A DNA stretch of 15,596 nucleotides, taken from NCBI GenBank assembly GCA_016867505.1, contig VGJH01000008.1:1-15596 (forward strand), given 5' to 3'. The stretch is from Candidatus Bathyarchaeota archaeon. GTDB lineage: Archaea > Thermoproteota > Bathyarchaeia > TCS64. The notes beneath the pieces were generated by a model. It was not told where the DNA came from. It did no database searches and saw only the letters and a list, made by a program, of their open reading frames with translations. Within the stretch, counting starts at the first letter, position 1. Each line of letters starts with the position of its first letter. Position numbers and translations under genes: made by a program. Shown here piece after piece: positions 7,867 to 14,674 of this stretch.

Positions 7867-7892
7867 AAAAAAAAGTTAAAAAATTAAAAAAA
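7867..7892 (-). terminator. Oligo-T terminator after gdhA
   Basis: On the minus strand, just past the gdhA stop, there are successive runs of seven, six and eight T. Multiple oligo-T tracts are the typical intrinsic stop for archaeal RNA polymerase. This separates gdhA from the nfnAB unit, which has its own promoter region. Confidence 0.6.
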
Positions 7893-7897
7893 GGGAT

Positions 7898-9277
7898 TTA
7901 TGCGTAAACGCCTTGTGCAATCATTGCATCAGCAACTTTTAAGAAGCCTGCAATATTTGCACCCATCACATAGTTACCCGGTTCACCGAATAACTTGGCT
8001 GTGTCATATGCTGCTTTGTGGATGTTTACCATGATTCCATGTAACTTTGCATCGACTTCTTCGAAGCTCCAGAAGTAGCGTTGACTATTCTGAACCATCT
8101 CTAGCCCACTTGTTGCTACGCCACCAGCGTTGCTTGCTTTACCTGGTGCATAGAGTACTTTTGCTTTCTGTAATACGGATATGGCTTCTAAGGTACAAGG
8201 CATATTAGCTCCTTCAGTTACTGCAATGCAACCGTTCTTGATTAATATTTCAGCATCTTTTTCATTTAATTCGTTTTGTGTTGCACTCGGGAATGCTAGA
8301 TCTGCTTTTACTCCCCATGGAGTCTTCTTTGCCTCGTATGTTACTCCTTTGTATTTCTCTGCATATTCTTTGATACGTCCTCTCTTGACATTCTTTAATT
8401 CGAGAACATATTCAAGTTTCTTCTCATCGATTCCCGCAGGATCATAAATGTATCCATCAGAGTCACTCAATGTTACTGGTTTAGCTCCAAGTTGGATCAA
8501 TTTTTGAACTGCATATTGAGCAACGTTTCCACTTCCACTAACTAGAGCAGTTTTTCCTTTCATGGATTCTTTCTTAGTCTTAAGCATCTCATCACAGAAG
8601 TATACTGCACCATATCCAGTCGCTTCAGTCCTTGCTAAGCTTCCACCATATACTACACCTTTTCCAGTTAGTACACATGTCCCGTGGAGGTTAGTTATTT
8701 TTCTATAAGCTCCATACATGTAACCAATTTCACGTGCACCAACACCAATATCACCAGCTGGTACATCAACAAATTGGCCAATGTGCTTATACATCTCCAT
8801 TATGAAGCTTGTACAGAATGATTCGACTTCATTGTCTGTTTTTCCCTTAGGATCGAAGTCTGAACCACCTTTTGCTCCACCCATTGGTAGGCTTGTTAGA
8901 CTATTTTTGAATATTTGTTCAAATCCTAGGAATTTCATGACACCAAGGTTAACTGTGGGATGGAAACGGAAGCCGCCTTTGTATGGCCCAATTGCAGAGT
9001 TATATTGTACACGATAACCTCTGTTAATCTGGATCTTACCATCTTTATCCTTCCAGGGTACACGGAACTGAATAATTCGTTCTGGCTCAACAACCCTCTC
9101 AAGAATTGCGTTATCTTGATATTTAGGGAACTTTTTAATTGCAGGCTCAATAGTTGCCAGAACTTCATAAGCAGCTTGATGGAACTCCTTTTGGAGTGGG
9201 TCTTTTTCTACAAGGCTCTTATATACTCCTTCAACATACTTATCCAAAGTTCTTTCGCGCCTCTCAATACATCCCAT
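7898..9277 (-). CDS. gdhA: NADP-type glutamate dehydrogenase
   Basis: A hexameric class I glutamate dehydrogenase (459 aa; family about 450) interconverting glutamate with 2-oxoglutarate plus ammonium. The substrate site is intact: NSAIGPYKGG with Lys 100, PMGGAKGGSDFDPKGK (131-146) with Lys 136, and DVPAGDIGVG (171-180) with catalytic Asp 176. The Rossmann motif is SGSGNVA (247-253) followed by SDSDG (271-275), as in NADP-linked bacterial-type enzymes such as E. coli GdhA, to which the sequence is collinear throughout. The C-terminus carries the conserved EGANMP and GKASNAGGVATSGLEM segments. The ATG at 9277 adds about eight residues compared with E. coli and lacks a ribosome site; a TTG ten codons in, after GAGAGG, is a possible alternative start. 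The gene is monocistronic by its terminator. Next to nfnAB it could supply or consume NADPH. Confidence 0.97.
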   Translation of the reverse strand: MGCIERRERTLDKYVEGVYKSLVEKDPLQKEFHQAAYEVLATIEPAIKKFPKYQDNAILERVVEPERIIQFRVPWKDKDGKIQINRGYRVQYNSAIGPYKGGFRFHPTVNLGVMKFLGFEQIFKNSLTSLPMGGAKGGSDFDPKGKTDNEVESFCTSFIMEMYKHIGQFVDVPAGDIGVGAREIGYMYGAYRKITNLHGTCVLTGKGVVYGGSLARTEATGYGAVYFCDEMLKTKKESMKGKTALVSGSGNVAQYAVQKLIQLGAKPVTLSDSDGYIYDPAGIDEKKLEYVLELKNVKRGRIKEYAEKYKGVTYEAKKTPWGVKADLAFPSATQNELNEKDAEILIKNGCIAVTEGANMPCTLEAISVLQKAKVLYAPGKASNAGGVATSGLEMVQNSQRYFWSFEEVDAKLHGIMVNIHKAAYDTAKLFGEPGNYVMGANIAGFLKVADAMIAQGVYA

Positions 9278-9315
9278 GGTCAGATATATATTACTATCCC
9301 TATACTCGATGATCC

Positions 9316-9329
9316 ATACAAATATGTAT
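9316..9329. promoter_or_regulatory. Palindrome in the gdhA promoter (ATACA-N4-TGTAT)
   Basis: ATACA AATA TGTAT, a perfect 5-bp-arm palindrome. It lies about 25 bp downstream of the gdhA TATA-like box, where transcription would start, and 39 bp before the ATG. Read on the minus strand it shares ten bases, ACATATTTGT, with a palindrome on the ech side of the same intergenic region. Confidence 0.4.
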
Positions 9330-9495
9330 AGTATTTATTAGAGTCATAATGTATATAAGTAAAAATTGATGAAAAAAAGCGAAAATATCTATAAGTTTAA
9401 TATATTTTTAGATAAAAAGACAAAAATTATATTAATTTTTGCTTCTATAACAACTTCTTTCTTCTTATCAAGAAATTGTATATACTACTTAGCGA

Positions 9496-9509
9496 TAGAT
9501 TTAAATCTA
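9496..9509. promoter_or_regulatory. 14-bp perfect palindrome upstream of the ech operon
   Basis: TAGATTTAAATCTA is its own reverse complement. It lies about 25 bp after a TATA-like box (GTATATACT near 9478-9486), near a predicted upstream transcription start. It could be an operator, but AT-rich DNA yields such palindromes by chance. Confidence 0.3.
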
Positions 9510-9572
9510 ATCTGTTAAAAGCGTAGAAGATGGTTCGTAAGGGTGATGTAGAATTTTTTGCGTATTCGTACC

Positions 9573-9588
9573 AAAACATATTTGTTTT
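9573..9588. promoter_or_regulatory. Palindrome at the ech promoter (AAAACA-N4-TGTTTT)
   Basis: AAAACA TATT TGTTTT, a perfect 6-bp-arm palindrome overlapping the promoter-proximal TATA-like box of the ech operon. It has the same core and spacer (ACA-TATT-TGT) as the gdhA-side palindrome. Confidence 0.4.
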
Positions 9589-9632
9589 ATATGTAGATAA
9601 ATTCTCGGAAAACCTTACATTATTCTCAAGTT

Positions 9633-9638
9633 GAGGAG
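9633..9638 (+). promoter_or_regulatory. Shine-Dalgarno for echA
   Basis: GAGGAG ends 5 nt before the ATG at 9644, which supports that start and indicates a leadered transcript for the operon. Confidence 0.7.
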
Positions 9639-9643
9639 TAGTT

Positions 9644-11560
9644 ATGAATCAAGAAATACTTATTGCATTAACTGTGGGGGTCCCCCCCTTGGCTGGGTTT
9701 GGTTGCTTAATTTTGAATAATAAAATTGCTCGAAGAGTAATTGTTGGACTAACTTCGTTGATACTCATTGGGTCATCTTTATTATTATATAATTCTGGAG
9801 GCTTACATTATGAGCCTGCACCAATTTTTGAGATTTTGGTATTGGTTTTTGATTTAATATTACTAACTTATTTCCTGTATACAGGTTTTAAGTACAAAAA
9901 TATTCTAGTTATTGGGTTATCAATTTTACAATTATTCCCTGTTTTATATTTTGAGTTTATACTTCATGGTGCTGAAGTTACTCCTTTAATAATTATCGAT
10001 AATCTGAGTCTTTTAATGAGTCTAATTATTAGTATAATTGGTTCTCTTGTTGTAATATATGCACTCAGTTATATGGATGAGCATGAAGAACACCTTCATC
10101 TTCATGGAAGCCGTCAAAACCGTTTCTTTTTCTTTATGCTACTTTTGCTTGGTGCAATGAATGGTTTAGTTTTTTCAAATAGTCTTTACTGGTTATACTT
10201 CTTTTGGGAAATTACTACTCTATGCAGTTACGAATTAATTAGGCACGATGGAACGGAGATTGCTATTAAAAATTCATTAACAGCATTATGGATGAATTTG
10301 GTAGGTGGAGTTGCTTTTGTTGCTGCCTTATTCATTGGTCAATTATATTTCCACACTATTGCCATTGATAAAATCTTGAAACTATCACCAAATCCTATTG
10401 TTCTAATGCTTTTTGCTTCGCTAGCCTTTGCTGCTTTTACTAAGTCAGCTCAATTTCCATTTAACAAATGGCTTCAGGGTGCAATGGTTGCGCCAACGCC
10501 AGTTAATGCAAGTTTAGATTCAGGTACGATGGTCAATGCAGGAATTTATTTAATTCTAAAGATTGCCCCTCCTCTGAGTAATACTGCTTTAGGGTATAGT
10601 ATTGCTTTAATTGGAGCATTCACGTTTTTAATTAGCGCATTTTTGGCTTTAAACGAGAGAGTCTCTAAAGGGATTTTAGCTTATTCTACGATTGGAAATC
10701 TAGGCTTAATCACTATGTGTGTTGGCATTAATACACCACTAAGTTATACTGCTGCTCTGACGCTTCTTGTTTTTCACTCAATTTCTAAAGGATTACTATT
10801 CCTTTGTGTAGGAGTAGTTGAGAATAGAGTTCAAAGTACACTAATTGAGGATTGGGAAGGATTACTCAGACGTCTTCCTGCAACAAGCCTAATAATGATC
10901 GTGGCTATGATGAGCATGTTCCTTCCGCCTTTTGGTATGCTTCTTGGGAAGTGGGTGGCTATTGATGCACTAACCTCTTCATATTATATTTCATCAATGT
11001 TGATTATCCTAATTATTGTACTAGGAAGTGCAGCAACTTCTGTATATTATATTAAATGGTTAGCATATCTCACAGTTTTGCCAATGGACGGCGAAAAGTA
11101 TGGTAATGAAAAAGTTACTTGGCCCTACTCGATATCTATGCTCTCATTATTTGGATTAATAGTAACCTTAGGTGCAGGGATTTCATCAATTTTAAATCTA
11201 ATAATCTTGCCAACTTTACCCGAAGATTATTATTCGAACATATCTTTAACTCTTCTAAATGTCGATACAGGAGTTGGAAGTTTTGTTACTTACCCAATCT
11301 GGATATTAACAATCATTATTATTATGTCAGGGTATTTCATAGCAAAAAAGAAAGGTGGTGTCATTAAACCACCTTATTTAAGTGGAGAAAATGTTGCAGA
11401 TGATCCAACTGGATTTAGAAGTACTGCTGATGGAATAGTCAAAATTGAAACATCAGCTCAATTTTTTGAACAAGAATATAATAATGATAGATTAATTGAG
11501 ATAGCAAAAATTATTGGATCAATAATAATGATGCTTCTCTTCTTTGCGGTGATGTTCTGA
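9644..11560 (+). CDS. echA: EchA-like ion-translocating membrane subunit (NuoL/MrpA family)
   Basis: A large integral membrane protein (638 aa, the size of EchA) of the proton/sodium-pumping NuoL/MrpA family, first gene of an Ech-type operon. It has about 14-16 hydrophobic segments. Conserved features are WEITTLCSY with Glu 189; TKSAQFPFNKW with Lys 267; AMVAPTPVNA (280-289); KGILAYSTIGNLG (342-354); and HSISKGLLFL with His 378 and Lys 382. The C-terminal tail GENVADDPTGFRS resembles EchA/HyfB-type proteins rather than the long lateral helix of NuoL. In EchA/NuoL proteins a histidine usually follows in LLHxxTMV; here it is Asp 292 (SLDSGTMV), and the usual nearby Lys is Asn 298. The stop overlaps the next start by one base (TGATG). 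Alternatives are Mbh/Mbs or hydrogenase-4-type antiporter subunits; the operon order favours Ech. Confidence 0.9.
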   Translation: MNQEILIALTVGVPPLAGFGCLILNNKIARRVIVGLTSLILIGSSLLLYNSGGLHYEPAPIFEILVLVFDLILLTYFLYTGFKYKNILVIGLSILQLFPVLYFEFILHGAEVTPLIIIDNLSLLMSLIISIIGSLVVIYALSYMDEHEEHLHLHGSRQNRFFFFMLLLLGAMNGLVFSNSLYWLYFFWEITTLCSYELIRHDGTEIAIKNSLTALWMNLVGGVAFVAALFIGQLYFHTIAIDKILKLSPNPIVLMLFASLAFAAFTKSAQFPFNKWLQGAMVAPTPVNASLDSGTMVNAGIYLILKIAPPLSNTALGYSIALIGAFTFLISAFLALNERVSKGILAYSTIGNLGLITMCVGINTPLSYTAALTLLVFHSISKGLLFLCVGVVENRVQSTLIEDWEGLLRRLPATSLIMIVAMMSMFLPPFGMLLGKWVAIDALTSSYYISSMLIILIIVLGSAATSVYYIKWLAYLTVLPMDGEKYGNEKVTWPYSISMLSLFGLIVTLGAGISSILNLIILPTLPEDYYSNISLTLLNVDTGVGSFVTYPIWILTIIIIMSGYFIAKKKGGVIKPPYLSGENVADDPTGFRSTADGIVKIETSAQFFEQEYNNDRLIEIAKIIGSIIMMLLFFAVMF

Positions 11561-12438
11561 TGGCTGAAAATAATATTCTAAATATAGTACTACCAGTAAT
11601 CCTAGTCTTATTTGCACCTATATTAGGTGGCTTCATAATGGGTATTGATAGAAAACTAACAGCCAGGATGCAGAGCAGAATGGGTCCACCCTTAATTCAA
11701 CCATTTTATGATGTCATAAAACTTTGGGGAAAACAACCATTCATTTCAAGTAGTATTCAACCAATTTTAGCATTTGGTTACTTTGCTTTTAGTTTAACCT
11801 CGTTTGCACTCTTGGCTTTTGGTCAAGATCTTTTATTAATAATATTCACAGTCGCTATCGCAGACCTTTGCCTTATTGTTGCCAGTCTTAATTCAAAATC
11901 ACCATACAGCGTTCTGGGAGGAAAAAGAGAATTAATAAGTATGATGAGTTATGAACCAATCCTCCTCTTAATGGCAATAAGTATTTATTATGTTACAGGC
12001 AGCTTCATGGTTCAAAGAATTCTAAGCTTAAATTATCCACTATTAACATACCTACCCCTTGTTTTCCTTGCTTTAATCCCTGTTTTAATTATTGATTTGA
12101 AGAAATCCCCTTATGATGTTTCTGCGTCTGCTCATGCTCATCAGGAACTTGTTAGGGGAGTTTTTACAGAATTCAGTGGATACACACTTGCATTAGTAGA
12201 GTTAGGTCATTGGACAAAGATTGTACTAATGCTTAGTTTAGTCACTCTTTTTTGGGCGACACCAATAATTATTGGTATATTTTTAGCCCTCATCCTATTT
12301 TTTGTAGTATTAGTGATAGACAACGTCTATCCTCGATTAAATTGGAAGAGCATGTTAAAAACCACTTGGTCTGTGGGTGTTCTCCTAATCATTGCAAACA
12401 TTGTTGGATTAATTTCAAGGGTTGTGATGCGAATATGA
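11560..12438 (+). CDS. echB: EchB-like membrane subunit (NuoH family)
   Basis: The NuoH/EchB-type membrane protein (292 aa, about eight hydrophobic helices) that anchors the hydrogenase module and forms the link to the ion-pumping arm. Diagnostic segments are RMQSRMGPPLIQPFYDVIKL (37-54 region), GGKRELISMMSYEP (120-133) with the conserved Arg-Glu and Tyr-Glu-Pro residues, and SPYDVSASAHAHQELVRG (183-200) followed by TEFSGYTLALVELGHW. The HAHQELV and TEFSG pattern is typical of energy-converting hydrogenases rather than complex I NuoH. GGTGAT at 11548-11553 serves as ribosome site for the ATG at 11560. The stop overlaps the start of echC by four bases (ATGA), so translation is coupled. Confidence 0.93.
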   Translation: MAENNILNIVLPVILVLFAPILGGFIMGIDRKLTARMQSRMGPPLIQPFYDVIKLWGKQPFISSSIQPILAFGYFAFSLTSFALLAFGQDLLLIIFTVAIADLCLIVASLNSKSPYSVLGGKRELISMMSYEPILLLMAISIYYVTGSFMVQRILSLNYPLLTYLPLVFLALIPVLIIDLKKSPYDVSASAHAHQELVRGVFTEFSGYTLALVELGHWTKIVLMLSLVTLFWATPIIIGIFLALILFFVVLVIDNVYPRLNWKSMLKTTWSVGVLLIIANIVGLISRVVMRI

Positions 12439-12875
12439 AAATTATGACAAAAGCTCGGTTGAAATCGCCTTGGGTATTACATTACGATTGTGGTAGCTGT
12501 AATGGGTGCGACATAGAGATACTTGCTGCTCTAACACCAAAATTCGATGCAGAAAGATTTGGCATTGTAAATATTGGTGATCCAAAACAAGCCGATGTAA
12601 TGCTTCTAACTGGACCTAGTAATAAGCGGAATCAAAGAGTGCTAAAAAACCTATATGACCAAATGCCTGAACCTAAAGTTGTAATAGCTATTGGAGAATG
12701 TGCATGTTCTGGGGCAATTTTCCATAATTGCCCAAATACAAATGGAGGAGTTGACAAAGTTATTCCAATTGATGTGTATGTTCCAGGTTGTGCTGCAAGG
12801 CCAGAGCAGATAGTTGATGGAGTTGTTTTAGCATTACAGAAACTCGCTGAAAAAAGCGAGAAAGAGGTAGGGTGA
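12435..12875 (+). CDS. echC: EchC-like [NiFe] hydrogenase small subunit (NuoB family)
   Basis: The small electron-transfer subunit (146 aa) carrying the single [4Fe-4S] cluster next to the NiFe site. Expected ligands are all present: CGSCNGCDIE with Cys 22 and 25, GECACSG with Cys 89, and VPGCAARPEQ with Cys 119. Cys 19, 91 and 99 are extra. The CxGC spacing is that of group 4 hydrogenases and not the adjacent Cys-Cys pair of complex I NuoB. The last motif reads GCAARPE where PGCPPxPE is usual. The start at 12435 is chosen because it overlaps the echB stop (ATGA) and gives a family-length protein; the frame stays open upstream to 12252, but that part lies wholly inside echB. The stop overlaps the next start (GTGA). 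Confidence 0.93.
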   Translation: MKIMTKARLKSPWVLHYDCGSCNGCDIEILAALTPKFDAERFGIVNIGDPKQADVMLLTGPSNKRNQRVLKNLYDQMPEPKVVIAIGECACSGAIFHNCPNTNGGVDKVIPIDVYVPGCAARPEQIVDGVVLALQKLAEKSEKEVG

Positions 12876-14674
12876 TATTTTTGGCTATACAACACTACGA
12901 AATAAAAAGCAAACTTGATGATCTCAAGACTACACCCTCCGAGATCTCACTCGTGATAAATGAATTAAAGTCTCAAAATGTTAGATTCTTAACAATTACA
13001 GCATTAGATCAAGACGAATCTATTGAGTTAGTTTATCATTTCGAGAAAGGAATTGATGTAATTAATTTACATTTAAAATCACTGAAAAAAGATGTTATTC
13101 CTAGTATAACATCCGTTTTTCCAGCTGCTTTTATTGCAGAAAATGAATTACAAGACTTATTCAAATTAAAAATCTCTGGAATTAACGTGGATTTAGGTGG
13201 AAAATCCATTAAAGTCGAGGATTCACCAACAACTTTACTTAAACCTGCAGTAGGACCTGAACCACCTATTTTAAGATTTTATGGTCGTTGCAGAGAAGAA
13301 TGCCCCAGTATGGTGAATGCTCCCAAATATATTCGACAAATTGCACAAGGTGACCCCATAGCAGCATATAATACAGTTCTAGAAAACGCAGCTCTTCCAG
13401 CCTGTTTAGGGCGTGTCTGCTTTGCTCCTTGCCAAGAAGGCTGCCGTCAGGAAAAGAACGATGAGCCAATACAAATTCGCTTATTAAAAAGATACGCAGC
13501 TGATAACACTCCCGCACTTAAAAGCAAATTTAAACGATCAAAATCATCTGGTAAAAAAATTGCAATAGTTGGAGGTGGACCAAGTGGAGTAGCCTGCGCT
13601 TTCTACTTGGGATTAATGGGCCATAATGTCACCCTTTATGAAAAAACATCAAAATGCGGTGGAGCCATGCTCTGGGGAATCCCAAAATATCGTTTGCCTA
13701 AAGATATTTTAGAATTAGAAGTTCAAGCACGCTTTAAAGATGCAGGAGTTACTTTCAAGCCTAACTCGGATATAACTGATCTTAAACCTCTTCAAAAAGA
13801 ATATGATGCCATTTATCTTGCTCTAGGTGCCTCAGGGAGCTCCAAACTCATGATCGAAGGTGAAAACAGCGAAGGCGTTTATGATTTCCGTGATGTTCTA
13901 CGTATGGTTAATGTTGAAGATAAAACACCCAACCTAGGAAAATCTGTTGCAGTTATTGGTGGAGGAAACAGCAGCATTGATGCTGCACGTGTAGCAAGGA
14001 GACTTGGTGCAGATAAAGTAACAATGTATTATAGACGAACAGAGAAAGAGATGCCTGCCTCTCCTCTTGAGATTCATGGCGCAATTGCTGAAGGAGTAAA
14101 CTTTGAGTATCTAGTGGGCCCCTTAAAAATCAATTCTGGGAAACCCTTGAAACTCATGCTTCAAGACATGAAACTAGGTGAACCAGATGCAAGTGGCAGA
14201 AGACGCCCAGAACCGATACCTGGAAGCGAATTTACAGTTGAAGTGGATTCAATTATTACCGCAATAGGTCAAACAGTTGGCATACCCTCAGATTATGGGG
14301 TTCAAGTTACACGATATGGAACCATTGTAGTTAATGATAATTATGAGACAAGTATTAAGGGAGTTTACGCTGGTGGAGATGTCGTCTTTGGACCAAAAAG
14401 TGTGATTGAGGCTCTCCGCGATGGTAAGAAAGTTGCCTCAGTAATAGATAAGTCATTTAATGGGAAGGGTTGGCCAGAGCCATCTATCGATATGACCGAA
14501 TTTGTTGCTCGCCCAAGTAATTTAGATGAAATTAAGACGCAAGAGAAAGTCGAATGCCGTGAATTATCTCTAGAAGCTAGAATTTTAAGCTTTGATGAAG
14601 TAGAACTTGGATTTAATGTGGATGAAGCACTTCGTGAAGCTAACCGTTGTTGGAGGTGCGATTGGAATGAGTGA
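12872..14674 (+). CDS. EchD (NuoC-like) fused to a GltD/NfnB-like NAD(P)H flavoprotein
   Basis: A 600-residue fusion in the echD position. Residues 1-125 are EchD/NuoC-like: IPSITSVFPAA (77-87) then ENELQDLFKLKISG (90-103), matching the conserved ERE-DLFGI region that contacts the large subunit. Residues 135-212 resemble the Fe-S domain of GltD/NfnB (Cys 140, 144, 178, 183, 187, 191). FAD motif GGGPSG (234-239), WGIPKYRLP (268-276), second nucleotide motif GGGNSSIDAARVARRLGA (363-380), YYRRTEKEMP (387-395; Arg pair suggesting NADPH) and YAGGDVV (499-505) complete a GltD-type oxidoreductase. A C-terminal segment, FDEVELGFN then RCWRC (593-596), corresponds to what lies at the N-terminus of NfnB. 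GTG at 12872 overlaps the echC stop; TTG at 12881 after GGTGAT is an alternative. Likely role (inferred): an NAD(P)H port on an Ech-type complex. The domain calls are firm; the function is untested. Confidence 0.88.
   Translation: MIFLAIQHYEIKSKLDDLKTTPSEISLVINELKSQNVRFLTITALDQDESIELVYHFEKGIDVINLHLKSLKKDVIPSITSVFPAAFIAENELQDLFKLKISGINVDLGGKSIKVEDSPTTLLKPAVGPEPPILRFYGRCREECPSMVNAPKYIRQIAQGDPIAAYNTVLENAALPACLGRVCFAPCQEGCRQEKNDEPIQIRLLKRYAADNTPALKSKFKRSKSSGKKIAIVGGGPSGVACAFYLGLMGHNVTLYEKTSKCGGAMLWGIPKYRLPKDILELEVQARFKDAGVTFKPNSDITDLKPLQKEYDAIYLALGASGSSKLMIEGENSEGVYDFRDVLRMVNVEDKTPNLGKSVAVIGGGNSSIDAARVARRLGADKVTMYYRRTEKEMPASPLEIHGAIAEGVNFEYLVGPLKINSGKPLKLMLQDMKLGEPDASGRRRPEPIPGSEFTVEVDSIITAIGQTVGIPSDYGVQVTRYGTIVVNDNYETSIKGVYAGGDVVFGPKSVIEALRDGKKVASVIDKSFNGKGWPEPSIDMTEFVARPSNLDEIKTQEKVECRELSLEARILSFDEVELGFNVDEALREANRCWRCDWNE
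14652..14658 (+). promoter_or_regulatory. Shine-Dalgarno for echE
   Basis: GGAGGTG, 8 nt before the ATG at 14667 and inside the codons for the terminal RCWRC motif of the preceding gene. It decides the start of the partial large-subunit gene. Confidence 0.8.

Larger units (their letters stand above)
9278..9643. other. 366-bp divergent intergenic region (gdhA / ech operon)
   Basis: AT-rich DNA between the divergent gdhA gene and the ech operon. It holds at least three palindromes (listed separately). TATA-like boxes for gdhA lie at about 9351-9360 (ACTTATATAC on the minus strand). For the ech operon they lie at about 9478-9486 (GTATATACT) and 9585-9594 (TTTTATATGT). A 34-codon open frame at 9530-9634 overlaps the ech ribosome site, but nothing supports it as a gene. 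No RNA gene was recognised. Confidence 0.7.

Noticed and set aside
8181..9331. Open frames on the plus strand across gdhA and on the minus strand inside hdrA, ech and other genes
   Set aside because: They are antisense or out-of-frame shadows of strongly recognised genes and resemble no known protein.
9530..9634. 34-codon open frame just before echA (possible leader peptide)
   Set aside because: It has no ribosome site, no recognisable family and no codon-level support; its stop simply overlaps the echA ribosome site.
12252..12434. Longer open frame upstream of echC giving a 207-residue protein
   Set aside because: The extra 61 codons lie entirely inside echB and show no NuoB-family sequence; the ATG at 12435 overlaps the echB stop and gives the normal family length.
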